In this document: positions 33,645 to 45,085 of the stretch, piece after piece
Layout: each line of letters opens with the position of its first letter
Position numbering within the stretch: the stretch's first letter is position 1
From: Richelia intracellularis HH01
Lineage (GTDB): Bacteria > Cyanobacteriota > Cyanobacteriia > Cyanobacteriales > Nostocaceae
NCBI RefSeq assembly: GCF_000350105.1
Contig: NZ_CAIY01000088.1
Location: 31,792 to 95,791, forward strand
DNA: 64,000 bases
Direction: 5' to 3'
Made by a program: the position numbers and the translations under genes
The notes under the pieces: model-generated
The model's input: only the letters and a program-made list of their open reading frames with translations
Told to the model about the DNA's origin: nothing
Database searches by the model: none

Positions 33645-34517
33645 TTAAGCATTCCGAGATAAAAAATCTTGTACTATTTTGCAATAAGTTACAGCATCTT
33701 CTAGCATCGGAAAGTGACCAGTTTTAGGAACTATGGCAAATTCTATTGCCTGACTTAGACTTGCTGCATGTTCTCCCATTATAGCTGGAATAATCTGGTC
33801 AAATTCTCCAGAAACCAATAGAGTGGGCACTTTAAGTCGGGCAAACTCCTGGGGCATTAACTTGGACTGCTCTTCACTAACAGATGTGAAAATAGTGCCC
33901 AAGGCAGCATTATAATCTGCACAAAGAAAATCCTTTAAGAAGTCCTTACGTTCTTTGATAGGAATGGAACGATGTAAGAACCTTGCCATAAAGATTCTGT
34001 CAACTAAGGGAATTTTTTCTAACCACTTAGGACGAAATTTGACGACATAACTGCCAAACCTATGGAAAGCAGTAAATGTCTTCTCATCATACTTAAAAAT
34101 GCCGCTACAAGTCAAAATAGCTCCCTTGACCTGTTCTACATAACGATTAAGAAATAACGTGGCAATAGAAGCCCCCATTGAATGGGCAGAAATATAAAAT
34201 CTTTCTATTCCCAGATTACGAACCAATATTGATAAATCACGAGTATATTCTTTTAAATCATAGGAAAAATTGATTGTATCTTCCCCACATTCTGCTATAG
34301 AGTTAGAGTTAGTTTGAGAGCGTCCAAAGCCCCTCATATCATAAAGCAAACAGTCAAAACTTGGAGATAGAACTCTAGCAGTACTCTCCCAATATCTAGC
34401 AGAACCAGCCCAGCCGTGAACAAATACCATTACAGGCTTTCTGCATCCTAAACTCTCTGATGGCTCTTTAACCCACTCATAGTAATGCTGAACTCCACGA
34501 ACATTAATATAGGACAT
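33645..34517 (-). CDS. Alpha/beta-fold hydrolase
   Basis: This 290-residue single-domain enzyme has the oxyanion HG in MVFVHGWAGSARYW, the nucleophile elbow AHSMGASIA, the acid in LLVSGEFDQIIP and the histidine in PKTGHFPMLED, so a full Ser-Asp-His triad is present. There is no signal peptide, so it should act in the cytoplasm. The group includes esterases, MenH-like and haloperoxidase-like enzymes, and I cannot choose the substrate. It converges with plmA and lies downstream of clpX on the same strand beyond a strong hairpin, so it is probably a separate transcript. Confidence 0.87.
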   Translation of the reverse strand: MSYINVRGVQHYYEWVKEPSESLGCRKPVMVFVHGWAGSARYWESTARVLSPSFDCLLYDMRGFGRSQTNSNSIAECGEDTINFSYDLKEYTRDLSILVRNLGIERFYISAHSMGASIATLFLNRYVEQVKGAILTCSGIFKYDEKTFTAFHRFGSYVVKFRPKWLEKIPLVDRIFMARFLHRSIPIKERKDFLKDFLCADYNAALGTIFTSVSEEQSKLMPQEFARLKVPTLLVSGEFDQIIPAIMGEHAASLSQAIEFAIVPKTGHFPMLEDAVTYCKIVQDFLSRNA

Positions 34518-34874
34518 TTTCCATTAAAAGCTCATAGACGCATAATAAATTTTTCCTAGATTAACCGGAAAGAATTTTGACTGAGTGAGTATAATAGCAT
34601 AAATAATACATACAACAATAAACCTGAGAGGATTTATTGCAATAAAGATTTTTATTGCAATAAATCCTCTTCTTTACACCAGCGTAATAAAAAGTTAGTT
34701 TTGTAAAATTATAAAAAGCCTGAGAAACCAATCTTATGCAGGCATATAAAAGCGCCTTGCAAAAAAATATTTCACAATAGCTAGTCAGTCATCTCAATAG
34801 GAACAAAAAATCTACCTTACAATCTACCACCGCAATAAATTAGTGGATTATCTTAGACCACTTCTGTTTCTATC
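34518..34874. other. Gap between clpX and the hydrolase gene
   Basis: These 357 bases contain the hairpin at 34628-34669, then the likely promoter of the hydrolase. No gene is seen. Confidence 0.45.
34628..34669. terminator. Perfect 19-bp hairpin downstream of clpX
   Basis: GAGGATTTATTGCAATAAA (34628-34646) is exactly complementary to TTTATTGCAATAAATCCTC (34651-34669), loop of 4. It is 206 bases after the clpX stop and 111 bases before the hydrolase start, fitting an end for the tig-clpP-clpX transcript. It shares TTGCAATAA with the hairpin at 26432. Confidence 0.55.
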
Positions 34875-36215
34875 CTAAGCTGACTCTGGTTTAGGAAGAG
34901 AAGAAGGATGCATAATCAATTCAGCAGTAGAACGTTTCTCTACCATTTCCTCCGTTATTGTACAAATTGAAACGTCCTTACGGGATGGGAGCTCATACAT
35001 CACATCTAACATTAACTCTTCTACGATACCCCGTAATGCTCTAGCACCAGTTTTGCGACGATAAGCCTCTTGGGCAATTGCTCGCAATGCTTCTTGTTTA
35101 AACTCTAACTGCACATTATCCATGTTTAGGAGTTTTTGGTACTGTTTAACCAAAGCACTGCGAGGCTTGGTTAAAATTGACATTAATGCCTCTTCATCCA
35201 AGGGATCTACCACTGCGACCATAGGCATACGTCCAATAAATTCTGGAATCATCCCAAATTTAACTAGGTCATCTGGCTCTAAACAACGTAGCGTATCAGC
35301 AGCCCTCTTTTCCTTAGACTGTCCTTCTCCTGAATGGACAAAGCCAATAGATTTTTTTCCAACTCTTTGATCTACAACTTTCTCTAAACCAACAAAAGCT
35401 CCACCGCAAACAAATAAAATATTACTGGTATCAATTTGAATACAATCCTGGTAGGGGTGTTTACGACCACCCTGAGGTGGGACATTAGCAACTGTTCCTT
35501 CTAGCATCTTCAATAATGCTTGCTGCACACCTTCACCAGAAACATCCCTCGTAATGGAAGGGTTCTCGCTCTTGCGAGCAATTTTATCGATTTCATCAAT
35601 ATAAATAATCCCCCTTTGTGCCTCTTCTACATCTAAATCTGCTACTTGCAAAAGTCGTAAAAGTATATTCTCCACATCTTCCCCCACATATCCAGCTTCC
35701 GTGAGGGTAGTAGCATCAGCTACAGCAAAAGGCACATCTAAAATTTTTGCTAGAGTCTGTGCCAACAGGGTTTTACCACAACCAGTAGGACCAATCAGTA
35801 AGATATTTGCCTTGTGCAGTTCTACACCATCATCTGTACTTTTACAACTACTCCCTGGGGATTGAGCTAATGAGAGTCGTTTGTAATGATTGTAAACAGC
35901 AACTGACAAGACTTTTTTAGCTTCATCTTGACCTATAACATGTTCATCTAAATATTTTTTGATCTCTCGCGGCTTGGGAATTTGATTTAATGAAAGATTT
36001 GCAGAACGAGAACGACGCTTCTGAGGAGGTTCTGGCTGTGCTGCCGGCTGGTTGGCGGCAGTGGTAGTGTCCAGTAACTCTTCATCGAGGATTTCATTGC
36101 ATAAGTCTACACATTCATCGCAAATATAGACTCCCGGTCCAGCGATGAGCTTACGCACTTGTTCTTGGGACTTACCACAAAATGAACATTTTAAATGGGA
36201 GTCGTACTTAGCCAT
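34875..36215 (-). CDS. clpX: ATP-dependent Clp protease ATP-binding subunit ClpX
   Basis: ClpX unfolds proteins and feeds them to ClpP. From the family start [20 protein letters not shown] (36215) the protein is 446 residues; the open frame continues 26 codons upstream and overlaps the clpP end, but without similarity. It has the N-terminal zinc-binding domain (CSFC...CDEC), Walker [13 protein letters not shown], Walker [12 protein letters not shown], sensor region and the [23 protein letters not shown]-domain. It lies 16 bases downstream of clpP, so they are surely co-transcribed in the order tig-clpP-clpX. Intact. Confidence 0.98.
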   Translation of the reverse strand: MAKYDSHLKCSFCGKSQEQVRKLIAGPGVYICDECVDLCNEILDEELLDTTTAANQPAAQPEPPQKRRSRSANLSLNQIPKPREIKKYLDEHVIGQDEAKKVLSVAVYNHYKRLSLAQSPGSSCKSTDDGVELHKANILLIGPTGCGKTLLAQTLAKILDVPFAVADATTLTEAGYVGEDVENILLRLLQVADLDVEEAQRGIIYIDEIDKIARKSENPSITRDVSGEGVQQALLKMLEGTVANVPPQGGRKHPYQDCIQIDTSNILFVCGGAFVGLEKVVDQRVGKKSIGFVHSGEGQSKEKRAADTLRCLEPDDLVKFGMIPEFIGRMPMVAVVDPLDEEALMSILTKPRSALVKQYQKLLNMDNVQLEFKQEALRAIAQEAYRRKTGARALRGIVEELMLDVMYELPSRKDVSICTITEEMVEKRSTAELIMHPSSLPKPESA

Positions 36216-36231
36216 ACCAGCCTCTTTATTA

Positions 36232-36924
36232 CTAAATGGAGACATTTTCTCCAGCAATGGGCAAATTCCACTGGGAAGAAATAACCTTATCAATCAAGCC
36301 ATAATTTTTTGCTTCTTCCGCCGACATGAAGAAATCCCGGTCTGTGTCTTCGGTAATTTTGTCTAATGGTTGACCAGTGTGATGAGCTAGCAACTGGTTT
36401 AATTTTTCTTTATGGTAAAGAATTTCTCTAGCCTGAATTTCAATATCAACAGCCTGACCCTGTGCACCACCAAGGGGTTGGTGAATCATAATCCGGGAGT
36501 CGGTAAGAGACATCCTTTTACCAGCTGTACCAGCTGCCAATAAAAATGCCCCCATACTAGCAGCCAATCCGAAACAGATGGTAACAACATCCGGGCGGAC
36601 TTGTTGAATTGTATCATAAATTGCCATCCCTGCTGTAACAGAACCCCCGGGGGAGTTTATGTATAGTTGAATATCTTTTTCTGAATCCTCAGCATCTAAA
36701 AACAGTAACTGGGCAACTATGGAATTGGAGATATTATCATCAATGGGCGTACCCAAAAAAATAATGCGCTCTCGGAGCAGACGGGAATAGATGTCGAATG
36801 CCCTCTCTCCCATTCCAGACTGTTCTACTACCGTTGGTAAAACACCATCACTACTGGCAATTGAGTTGAACTCCCATCGAACTGAACTCTGTAATAGATA
36901 ATTTTCAAACTGCGATCTCAACAT
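36232..36924 (-). CDS. clpP: ATP-dependent Clp protease proteolytic subunit ClpP
   Basis: This 230-residue serine protease subunit has the catalytic serine in [12 protein letters not shown], histidine in IMIHQPLGG and aspartate in [14 protein letters not shown], plus [10 protein letters not shown] and the [19 protein letters not shown] strand. The first ~35 residues are variable between paralogues. It sits between tig and clpX, which marks it as the ClpX-partnered paralogue among the several ClpP/ClpR genes of cyanobacteria. The gap to clpX is 16 bases, and to tig 309 bases, so an additional promoter before clpP is possible. Intact. Confidence 0.97.
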   Translation of the reverse strand: MLRSQFENYLLQSSVRWEFNSIASSDGVLPTVVEQSGMGERAFDIYSRLLRERIIFLGTPIDDNISNSIVAQLLFLDAEDSEKDIQLYINSPGGSVTAGMAIYDTIQQVRPDVVTICFGLAASMGAFLLAAGTAGKRMSLTDSRIMIHQPLGGAQGQAVDIEIQAREILYHKEKLNQLLAHHTGQPLDKITEDTDRDFFMSAEEAKNYGLIDKVISSQWNLPIAGENVSI

Positions 36925-37233
36925 AAAAACTACTTAACAAAAAAACAAAGTGGAGACAATAGTCCTGTTATTATTTAGAACAATAAATTTGTTGTGGTAA
37001 GACAAGACAGTATACATGGCCATTATGACCTATATTAACCACCTATTCTTCCATTCAACAAATCTGCTCATATACTAGTTAACGCTCAAGGACATATGCA
37101 CTCTCATTGTTCAAGGTAACTCTAAATCATTCTAAATTGCCCTAAATTAACATTTTAACAAAGTTATCTATAGCCATTAGCTAAAGATAACTACTTCAAT
37201 TACTATCACTTATAATTGAGCTATCATGGCTTA

Positions 37234-38595
37234 CTACTGGGCTTCTTTTTCCTCTACTGCTTTCAGGGAACCTTCTGGAACTAGTTCTATAGAAGAATGA
37301 GACATAATCCAACTCATGATTTTATCCGTAAAAATCTCGTTTTCTACCACTTCTCTGAGTTTACCTGAGTCAATATTCTCCTCTGGGTAGTCCTCTTTTA
37401 GTGCAGCAATGCGAGTACTTATTTCCTCCTCTGAAGTTATGAGAGATTCCCGAGTAGCAATTTCCCGTAATGCAAGTGATCGTTTAAGCCTTTCTATGGC
37501 TTCTTCACGAGAACGCTCTCTTAATTGGGGAATAACTTCCCTGGTAAATAATTGTTTGACGTCTAATCCCTGTTGAGCCAGCTTCATAGCTGTTTGAGTT
37601 AACATGGAGTCAATCTCTTGCTCAATCATGGTAGCAGGCAAATCGACCTCAACATATTTAATCAACTCAATTAATAAGGCCTCATGCTGATTAGACTTGG
37701 TTTTTTCCTCTGCCTCCTTACGGAAACGTTCGGCAAGAGAATCCTTCAATTCTTCTAGAGTATTAAATTCACTGACTTCCCTAGCAAAATCATCGTCCAA
37801 TTCCGGCAGCTCTTTTTCTTTAAGTTCTTTGAGGGTAACTGTAAACAATGCCGACCTACCAGCTAAATTCTCATCAGCATATTTGCTTGGAAACTCAGCT
37901 ATGATCTCTTTTGTTTCCCCTGAATTCATTCCTACTATTCCAGTAATAAATCCAGGAATAAAATTACCTTCCTGTAAGTCTACCTGAAAATTGCTATTTT
38001 CCCCGCCGGGAATAGGTGTTGGCTCTGATTCTTGGTCATTACTATCATCTTTTGCCAGAACTCCTTTAAAATCAACAATAGCTACATCGCCTAACTGTGC
38101 AGACCTATCCTCTATGGGAATTAGGGTAGCCATTTGCTGCCTTTCTTGATCTATTACTAGATTAATCTTTTCGGGGTCATACTTGATCTCCTCGGCTTTC
38201 ACAGACAAGTTGTTATATTGTAATAAATTTATTTTTGGAGGTATATCTACAGCCGCTGAGAAAGTAAAGGACTGACCTGGTTGATAACTGACAATTAATT
38301 CTTCAAAGTCAGAACAAAGCTGAGGCTTGCCAATAATGGCAATTTGTTCCTGCTCTATTGCTTTTTCAATTCCGTCCTGAAGCATTTCTTCTAATGCTGC
38401 AGCCTTTATTCGATTTGTACCCAAATGTTGTAATAATATTGGCCGAGGCACTTTGCCCTTACGAAACCCAGGAATTTGCGTGGATTTAGCTAATTTCTTA
38501 ACCACTTGTTCATAGGTTTGCCTAGTAACTTCCGGAGTGATTTCTATTTCTAAGCCAATTTGGCTTGCTGGGAGTTTTTCCCGGGTGATTTTCAT
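37234..38595 (-). CDS. tig: Trigger factor
   Basis: A ribosome-bound chaperone and prolyl isomerase that meets nascent chains. The 453-residue protein has the ribosome-binding N-domain (MKITREKLPASQIGLEIEI, with signature-like PGFRKGKVPRPIL at about 42-54), a PPIase domain (about 155-245, with GDVAIVDFKG and FIPGFITGIVGMNSGETKEI) and a long helical C-domain. Length is normal. It is the first gene of tig-clpP-clpX and faces asd across a 1.26 kb gap; this arrangement is common in cyanobacteria. Intact. Confidence 0.97.
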   Translation of the reverse strand: MKITREKLPASQIGLEIEITPEVTRQTYEQVVKKLAKSTQIPGFRKGKVPRPILLQHLGTNRIKAAALEEMLQDGIEKAIEQEQIAIIGKPQLCSDFEELIVSYQPGQSFTFSAAVDIPPKINLLQYNNLSVKAEEIKYDPEKINLVIDQERQQMATLIPIEDRSAQLGDVAIVDFKGVLAKDDSNDQESEPTPIPGGENSNFQVDLQEGNFIPGFITGIVGMNSGETKEIIAEFPSKYADENLAGRSALFTVTLKELKEKELPELDDDFAREVSEFNTLEELKDSLAERFRKEAEEKTKSNQHEALLIELIKYVEVDLPATMIEQEIDSMLTQTAMKLAQQGLDVKQLFTREVIPQLRERSREEAIERLKRSLALREIATRESLITSEEEISTRIAALKEDYPEENIDSGKLREVVENEIFTDKIMSWIMSHSSIELVPEGSLKAVEEKEAQ

Positions 38596-39850
38596 AACTA
38601 TTACTCTACTTACTGACTATAATTTATATGGTTTTTGAAAACAAACACTTATAGGAATTTTAAGGAGAATTTTGCATTGTTGGCAAACTTCTAGAATTTT
38701 CTGATTATGTTTTCAGAGAACTACTATCTTAAAACTAGCTTGAGACAAGCAAAATAGAATCACATAATATGTGGGTTCAGTTTATTCTTCATTATGGTTA
38801 TGGCAGATTTGATATGGCTATTATAGTGAGATACAATTAACAACTTATTTTCTACTAATAGAGATAAAAGCCTACTAGAGATTAGGATATTAGTGATAAG
38901 TATATGCTCAATTCAATTCTGATCTAATTTATCAAAGATATGTCTCGTTATATTAAAATTTTGCTGTTATATCCACTGCTTAGTTGCTTTCCGTTAAAGT
39001 ATCATTTTTAGTTAATCCTTATTTTTGATCCTGTGTTAGAGTGAGCCCATCTATTTAAAAAATACCTAATAATAAGTGCTATTTTATTGCTCACCTACTC
39101 AATGAATGAAGCAAGAACACTCGTAAAAAAATACCCTCAGTACATTGGAATATATCGTACCAGTTTACAACTATACCTGTCAGGGAATCTTTTCTACAGT
39201 TTTACGTATATCTCATAAACTTCAGGTTACTTAATTTTATCTTTTCCCTTTATTCTCATTTAATTCCCATGATATGCTGGTGAACAGGTGTGGGAAGAGA
39301 TAGACAATGTGATAGTTTTTATCTCATCGCTAATAAACATAGGCTTACAAGTAACGCCTTATACCACTAGTAATTCTAACTAATATGCAAAATTCATTCT
39401 ACTCATTTTTTTGCAGTGAAAACATATACTATAAGAGTCCTAATTAAGAATGAGGAAATTTTTGATGTATGCTGTCTGGTTTAGACTAATTACTATATAA
39501 GTAATTTTAACAATATCGGGGGTTGTATTTTTCACGAGTTTCTGCAAGGTTTATTTTGCTTGCATTTCACAACAAAGAAATATCTTAACTAGGATAAGGA
39601 GAAACATTTACTATTAGGACGTCTGCAACATTATTATTAATTTTTAATTAGTAAAAGTAGATTCCTATAATGATTATTATTAAGTGATTCTGTATCGTTA
39701 TCCTGAGCAGTTACTGTATATGTTGACGAGTGGATACACAATTACAATTTGATTGAAAAACCCCTCATTAACTTTAAATTTATTTTTAGTCCCGGCAATT
39801 ATCAACTTCAGTGATAAATGACGAAAATTTTAACTTAGAAGGAGAAGAGT
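38596..39850. other. Divergent gap, about 1.26 kb, tig / asd
   Basis: No gene is recognised. In related genomes this interval is short, so most of it is probably expanded or decayed DNA. It should hold both divergent promoters. I could not define them, and saw no repeat or hairpin of note. Confidence 0.45.
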
Positions 39851-40894
39851 GTGGCTAAAAATTATAACATTGCTATTTTAGGAGCTACTGGTGCAGTAGG
39901 GAAAGAACTACTGGAGCTATTAGATAGCAGGGACTTTCCTGTTGCGGACTTAAGACTTTTAGCCTCTAACCGTAGTGTAGGGGAAAGGTTAAGCTTCAAA
40001 GGAGCAAATATTCTGGTTGAGGAAGCTAGTGATCACGCCCTGAGTAATGTGGATATTGTCTTAGCAAGTGCAGGTAGTTCCATTTCTAAAACCTTAGGAC
40101 CTATAGCAGTGGAAAAAGGGGCAATTGTGATTGACAATTCTAGTGCTTTTCGTATGTCTCCAGAAGTCCCCTTAGTAATCCCGGAAGTGAATCCCAATGC
40201 AATAACTAAGCATCAAGGTATTATCGCTAATCCAAACTGTACAACCATTTTAATGGCCTTGGTGGTATGGCCCTTACACCAAGTACAACAAGTCAAACGT
40301 ATTGTGGCAGCAACTTATCAATCTGCTAGTGGTGCAGGTGCAAAGGCTATAGCAGAGGTGAAAACACAAGCCCAGGAAATTTTAGAAGGTAGAAAACCAA
40401 CTACAGAGGTATTTCCCTATCCTCTGGCTTTCAATTTATTTCCCCATAATTCACCATTAAATGACTTTGGCTATTGTGAGGAGGAAATGAAAATGGTGAA
40501 TGAGACCCGTAAAATTTTTAATGATAGTAATATCAGAATTTCCGCAACTTGTGTACGGGTTCCCGTACTGCGGGCACACTCGGAAGCGATTAACCTGGAG
40601 TTTAATGAACCATTTTTTTCAGATAAAGCCAGAGAAATTTTAAGCCGCGCACCTGGTGTTAAATTAGTAGAAGATTGGCAAGCAAATCATTTCCCTATGC
40701 CCATAGCAGCCAGTGGCGAAAACGATGTTTTAGTCGGAAGAATTCGTCAGGATATTTCCCACCCTTGTGGATTAGAACTATGGCTGTGTGGAGACCAAAT
40801 TCGTAAGGGGGCTGCGCTCAATGCTATACAGATAAGTGAATTACTAGTAGAAAGACAATTGGTTAAAGGAGCAAAACTATCGATTTCCAGTTGA
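39851..40894 (+). CDS. asd: Aspartate-semialdehyde dehydrogenase
   Basis: Reduces aspartyl phosphate to the semialdehyde with NADPH, the branch point toward lysine, threonine and methionine. The 347-residue protein has the NADP-binding AILGATGAVGKELLELL, the active-site cysteine in IANPNCTTILMAL, substrate block YQSASGAGAKAI, and the histidine region RVPVLRAHSEAI. The start is GTG 39851, with AGAAGGAGAAG shortly upstream, matching the family N-terminus. It is followed by dapA after 145 bases, with rnj next, a usual cyanobacterial order. Intact. Confidence 0.97.
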   Translation: MAKNYNIAILGATGAVGKELLELLDSRDFPVADLRLLASNRSVGERLSFKGANILVEEASDHALSNVDIVLASAGSSISKTLGPIAVEKGAIVIDNSSAFRMSPEVPLVIPEVNPNAITKHQGIIANPNCTTILMALVVWPLHQVQQVKRIVAATYQSASGAGAKAIAEVKTQAQEILEGRKPTTEVFPYPLAFNLFPHNSPLNDFGYCEEEMKMVNETRKIFNDSNIRISATCVRVPVLRAHSEAINLEFNEPFFSDKAREILSRAPGVKLVEDWQANHFPMPIAASGENDVLVGRIRQDISHPCGLELWLCGDQIRKGAALNAIQISELLVERQLVKGAKLSISS

Positions 40895-41039
40895 TGGTAA
40901 TAGTGTTTACTCCACAATTATAATTAAAAGTGTCAATAAGAGTAGCACCTTTGACAGACAAAATGTCAGACGAAATGTCACAGTAAACCCCTCCAATCAT
41001 TAGATACAAATCAAGGAGGGAATTTAGGAGTGAAAAAGG

Positions 41040-41930
41040 GTGGTATATTTTGGTAGAGTTCTAACCGCAATGATTACACCGTTCGCACTAGACGGTAGTG
41101 TTGACTATAATACGGCTGCTGAGTTGGCATCATATTTGTTGAATAATGGTACAGACACATTGGTAGTTTGTGGCACTACAGGTGAATCGGCTACTCTTAC
41201 CTGGGAAGAGGAGTATCAACTATTTCAAGTTATTCTAGAAGCAAGCGCAGGTATAGGTAAGGTAATCGCAGGGTGTGGATCTAACTCCACTAAAGAGGCA
41301 ATCATGGCTACTAATAAGGCTGCTAAAATAGGCGTGCATGGCGTTTTACAGGTTGTTCCTTACTACATTAAGCCACCACAAGAAGGACTATATGAACATT
41401 TTAAAACAATTGCCCAAGCATCTCCAGAACTACCACTATTGCTATACAATGTTCCAAGTCGAACTGGACAGAATCTAGATGCTGATACTGTTGCTCGTTT
41501 AGCAGAAATAGAAAATATTATTGGTATAAAAGAGGCAAGTGGAAATTTAGACCAAGTCAGTACAATTCGTCGTTTGGTACCTGCAGAATTTCAAATTTAC
41601 TCTGGTGATGATTCCCTGACACTTCCCATGTTAGCCATTGGGGCTAATGGGGTAATCAGTGTGGCTTCCCATCTGGTAGGAAAAGAATTACAACAGATGA
41701 TTCAGACTTTTAGTGAAGGAGAAGCCCAGCTTGCTAGCCAAATACATTTAAGACTTTTCCCTCTATTTAAGGCATTGTTTTCAACAACCAGCCCAATTCC
41801 AGTCAAGAAAGCGTTAGAAATGCAAGGCTGGAAAGTGGGTTCTCCTCGACCACCACTATGTGAGATGCCATCAACAACTAAACAAAAATTAGAGAATGTA
41901 TTAAAAGAACTCAATTTAATTTATACCTGA
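41040..41930 (+). CDS. dapA: 4-hydroxy-tetrahydrodipicolinate synthase
   Basis: Condenses pyruvate with aspartate semialdehyde, the product of the preceding gene, to start lysine and diaminopimelate synthesis. The 296-residue TIM-barrel protein has [15 protein letters not shown], the catalytic tyrosine in [12 protein letters not shown] and the Schiff-base lysine in [14 protein letters not shown] chose GTG 41040 as start ([15 protein letters not shown]) with AGGAG at 41026-41030. Upstream, CCCTCC (40989-40994) could pair with GGAGGG (41015-41020) as a weak asd terminator or leader hairpin. Intact. Confidence 0.97.
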   Translation: MVYFGRVLTAMITPFALDGSVDYNTAAELASYLLNNGTDTLVVCGTTGESATLTWEEEYQLFQVILEASAGIGKVIAGCGSNSTKEAIMATNKAAKIGVHGVLQVVPYYIKPPQEGLYEHFKTIAQASPELPLLLYNVPSRTGQNLDADTVARLAEIENIIGIKEASGNLDQVSTIRRLVPAEFQIYSGDDSLTLPMLAIGANGVISVASHLVGKELQQMIQTFSEGEAQLASQIHLRLFPLFKALFSTTSPIPVKKALEMQGWKVGSPRPPLCEMPSTTKQKLENVLKELNLIYT

Positions 41931-42180
41931 TTTTTTGCATATAAGAGATTCGAGTACTGATGTACAACCTCTAGCCAATAGTTGGTGTTCCTATTAACAT
42001 AATTCACAACAAATTTATGATTGCATCTTCAATCACATTACCCCATTAAACACTGAGTTATAAGTTGGCTATTTTTTAGACAACTGTATCCAAATTGCTG
42101 TTTTTAAATTGATCACGATTTTTTTTGATTACTTATTTGCAAACTTATTAACTACTATTCAAGAATAACCTTAGGAGAAA

Positions 42181-43953
42181 ATGGCTAAGAAGGAAAATAA
42201 ATCTACCCTGAAAATTATTCCCTTGGGAGGCTTACATGAGATTGGTAAAAATACTTGTGTTTTCGAATACGAGGACGAAATTCTTTTATTGGATGCTGGA
42301 TTAGCGTTTCCTACAGACGGAATGCACGGTGTAAATATTGTTCTGCCAGATACAACTTATCTACGAGAAAATAGTCATAAGATCAAAGGGATGATTGTTA
42401 CCCATGGTCATGAAGACCATATTGGGGGTATAGCTTTTCATCTCAAACAATTTGATATACCGGTAATTTGTGGACCTAGACTGGCAATGGCTATGCTGGA
42501 GGGTAAATTGGAAGAAGCGGGAGTACGTGACCGCACAAAAATAAATACAGTCATGCCTAGAGACATAGTCCGTATTGGTAAATCCTTTGTAATTGAGTAC
42601 ATACGGAATACCCACTCTATGGCCGACAGCTTTACCGTAGCAATTCTTACTCCACTAGGAGTAGTTATACATACAGGAGATTTTAAATTCGATCATACTC
42701 CTGTAGATGGGGAGCATTTTGACCTGCAGAAATTAGCAGAGCATGGGGAGAAAGGGGTACTATGCCTTATGAGCGATTCCACAAACTCGGAAGTAACCGG
42801 ATTTACCCCTTCCGAAAGATCAGTTTACCCCAACTTAGAGCGAATTTTCTGTCAAAGTGAAGGACGATTATTTGTTACTACCTTTGCTTCAAGCGTACAT
42901 CGCATCAATATGATTTTGCAGTTAGCAGAGAAGCATAATAGAACTGTCTCAATAGTTGGACGTTCTATGTTGAATTTGATTGCCCATGCACGTAACCTGA
43001 ATTATATCAAGTGTGATGATAACCTACTCAAGCCATTACATATGGTAAGGAATTTACCGGACGAGAACATATTAATTTTAACTACTGGTTCTCAGGGTGA
43101 ACACATGGCAGCACTATCTCGAATTGCGAGGAAAGAACATCCTCATATTAATATTAGGGAAGGTGATACAGTAGTATTTTCTGCTAATCCAATTCCAGGA
43201 AATACTATTGCTGTTGTCAACACCATTGATAAGTTGATGATGCAGGGAGCAAAAGTAATTTACGGACGTAACCAAGGAGTGCATGTCTCTGGACATGGAT
43301 GCCAAGAAGATCAAAAATTGATGATTGCTTTAACTAGGCCCAAATTTTTCCTGCCTGTTCATGGTGAACATCGGATGCTGGTAAAGCACTCTGAAACAGC
43401 TCAATCTATGGGTATACCCCGGGAAAATATAGTAATTATTGATAATGGTAATATAGTAGAACTTGCTGAAGAATCCATTAAAGTTTTAGGAAAAGTACCT
43501 TCAGGGATTGAATTAGTCGATACATCTAGTTCTGGCATGGTGAGTGCAAAAGTGCTTCAAGAAAGACAAGTCATGGCGAATGAAGGCATCGTCACAATTG
43601 CTACAGCTATTGACTGGAGTGGCAAGTTACTTGCAAAACCAGAGATTCATTTGCGGGGTGTGGTAACTTGTATTGAGAAATCACTACTACAAAAGCTAGT
43701 ACAACAGCGCATTGAAGAAAGCCTCAGTTTACATTGGCAAGAATTATCCCATTGTGTTGATAATGGTGATTCTGAAGTTGACTGGAGCGGATTAGAAGGA
43801 ATTCTAGAGCGAGAGTTAATACGTTTTTTAAAACGAGAGCTACAGTGTCAGCCAAACGTAACTTTATTGATACAAATTCCGGAGGCTCCCGCAGCCAAGG
43901 TAACTGATGGGAGAAGAAGACGTACTCGAACTACAGCACAAGTAGCTTCATAA
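42181..43953 (+). CDS. rnj: Ribonuclease J
   Basis: A metallo-beta-lactamase-fold endo- and 5' exoribonuclease used in RNA maturation and decay. The 590-residue protein has KIIPLGGLHEIGKN, the metal-binding motif THGHEDHIGG (about 77-86), IHTGDFKFDHTP, SDSTNSEVTGFTPSE, the beta-CASP region with TTGSQGEHMAALSRIA and ARKEHP, and the final PVHGEHRMLVKH. A long C-terminal extension ends in a basic tail (GRRRRTRTTAQVAS), common in cyanobacterial RNase J. It is third in asd-dapA-rnj, 250 bases after dapA, with AGGAGAAA directly before the ATG. Intact. Confidence 0.96.
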   Translation: MAKKENKSTLKIIPLGGLHEIGKNTCVFEYEDEILLLDAGLAFPTDGMHGVNIVLPDTTYLRENSHKIKGMIVTHGHEDHIGGIAFHLKQFDIPVICGPRLAMAMLEGKLEEAGVRDRTKINTVMPRDIVRIGKSFVIEYIRNTHSMADSFTVAILTPLGVVIHTGDFKFDHTPVDGEHFDLQKLAEHGEKGVLCLMSDSTNSEVTGFTPSERSVYPNLERIFCQSEGRLFVTTFASSVHRINMILQLAEKHNRTVSIVGRSMLNLIAHARNLNYIKCDDNLLKPLHMVRNLPDENILILTTGSQGEHMAALSRIARKEHPHINIREGDTVVFSANPIPGNTIAVVNTIDKLMMQGAKVIYGRNQGVHVSGHGCQEDQKLMIALTRPKFFLPVHGEHRMLVKHSETAQSMGIPRENIVIIDNGNIVELAEESIKVLGKVPSGIELVDTSSSGMVSAKVLQERQVMANEGIVTIATAIDWSGKLLAKPEIHLRGVVTCIEKSLLQKLVQQRIEESLSLHWQELSHCVDNGDSEVDWSGLEGILERELIRFLKRELQCQPNVTLLIQIPEAPAAKVTDGRRRRTRTTAQVAS

Positions 43954-45085
43954 TAATGAAGTCAGCCGTAGAAAATAAAGAAATTCTTCATCTTCTCTGG
44001 ACACTCTTCTAAGTAGATAATTTTAATGAATTATCAGTTTTTTAGACTGCCATATTTGTTTTTCTGAATATATTTTCCATTTGTTCTCCAATAAAAGCCA
44101 TGAATTCATTGGGTTTTATCCTAAATAAATGAAAGTTATTGGGGAACAAAGACACAAAAGAATTTTAGCAACGAGATAGGATAACTAATAAAATACTGGA
44201 TAGGTATTAAACCTAATAAAATTTCATATGGACAATGACCATATTATATGAAAATTTCTCAATCCTTATTAGTAACTTTTTGCATTATCTACTAATAATA
44301 AACAAGTATCATTACAACCCCAATATATATTTAAGGCAGGCAGTATAAGTCTTAATGATGCAAGAACTAATGGAAAAATAGCCATGTATTTTATTCTGCT
44401 TCAAACTTTGCCCAAAATTTGACTTAACATAAACTTTGTCCAAGTTTATGCCATGCTCAATTTGATTACTGGGTAAAATGATAGAAGAAATATTATATAA
44501 GTGATAGAAGTTATTTTTGGATAACAACATAGCATTATTAGATAATAGCCAAGTGTGAATATATTACATAAATAAAAAATCAATGATAATTTTTGCTGTT
44601 TGGGTTTGATATACCAAGTAGAATATAGTTAATTCGAACTAAAGTTTCTCTTTTATCTGAAATCTATTTGACTGTATTTATATATAAAATACAGAAGTAT
44701 ATGTCGTAGTATATTAGAATGATTTAAGTTATTAATTAACAACAAAAACACTATTGATACAGTTTTCCTCTTTTACAATTCCTTTTCGGGTATGACATTA
44801 ATTATTTAGTAGACTCCCATTTCAAATTTTTCCAATTTCATAATATTTAACCATCTTTACTAGGATTTTATAAATCGACTACAAGTTAGCTTTGTCTTAT
44901 ACTTTGGTATCTGTTAGATGAGTATAGATAAACCCCAGCATGAGACTTGTTATTATGTATAATGCTGCTCATATATCAAAGTGCAACAACCACAGGCCTT
45001 TTCGAAAAGTTAGGGTGAGGTATACAAGCCCTATATTTAGAAGATTATTAACAATGGGGACTATACACTATTTCTTATTTTTCAT
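43954..45085. other. Intergenic gap, about 1.1 kb
   Basis: No gene is recognised between the convergent rnj and the caspase-like gene. Frames at 44312-44530 (minus) and 44940-45134 (plus) lack any sign of coding. A weak dyad TTTCATAT/ATATGAAA occurs near 44222-44253. Confidence 0.45.
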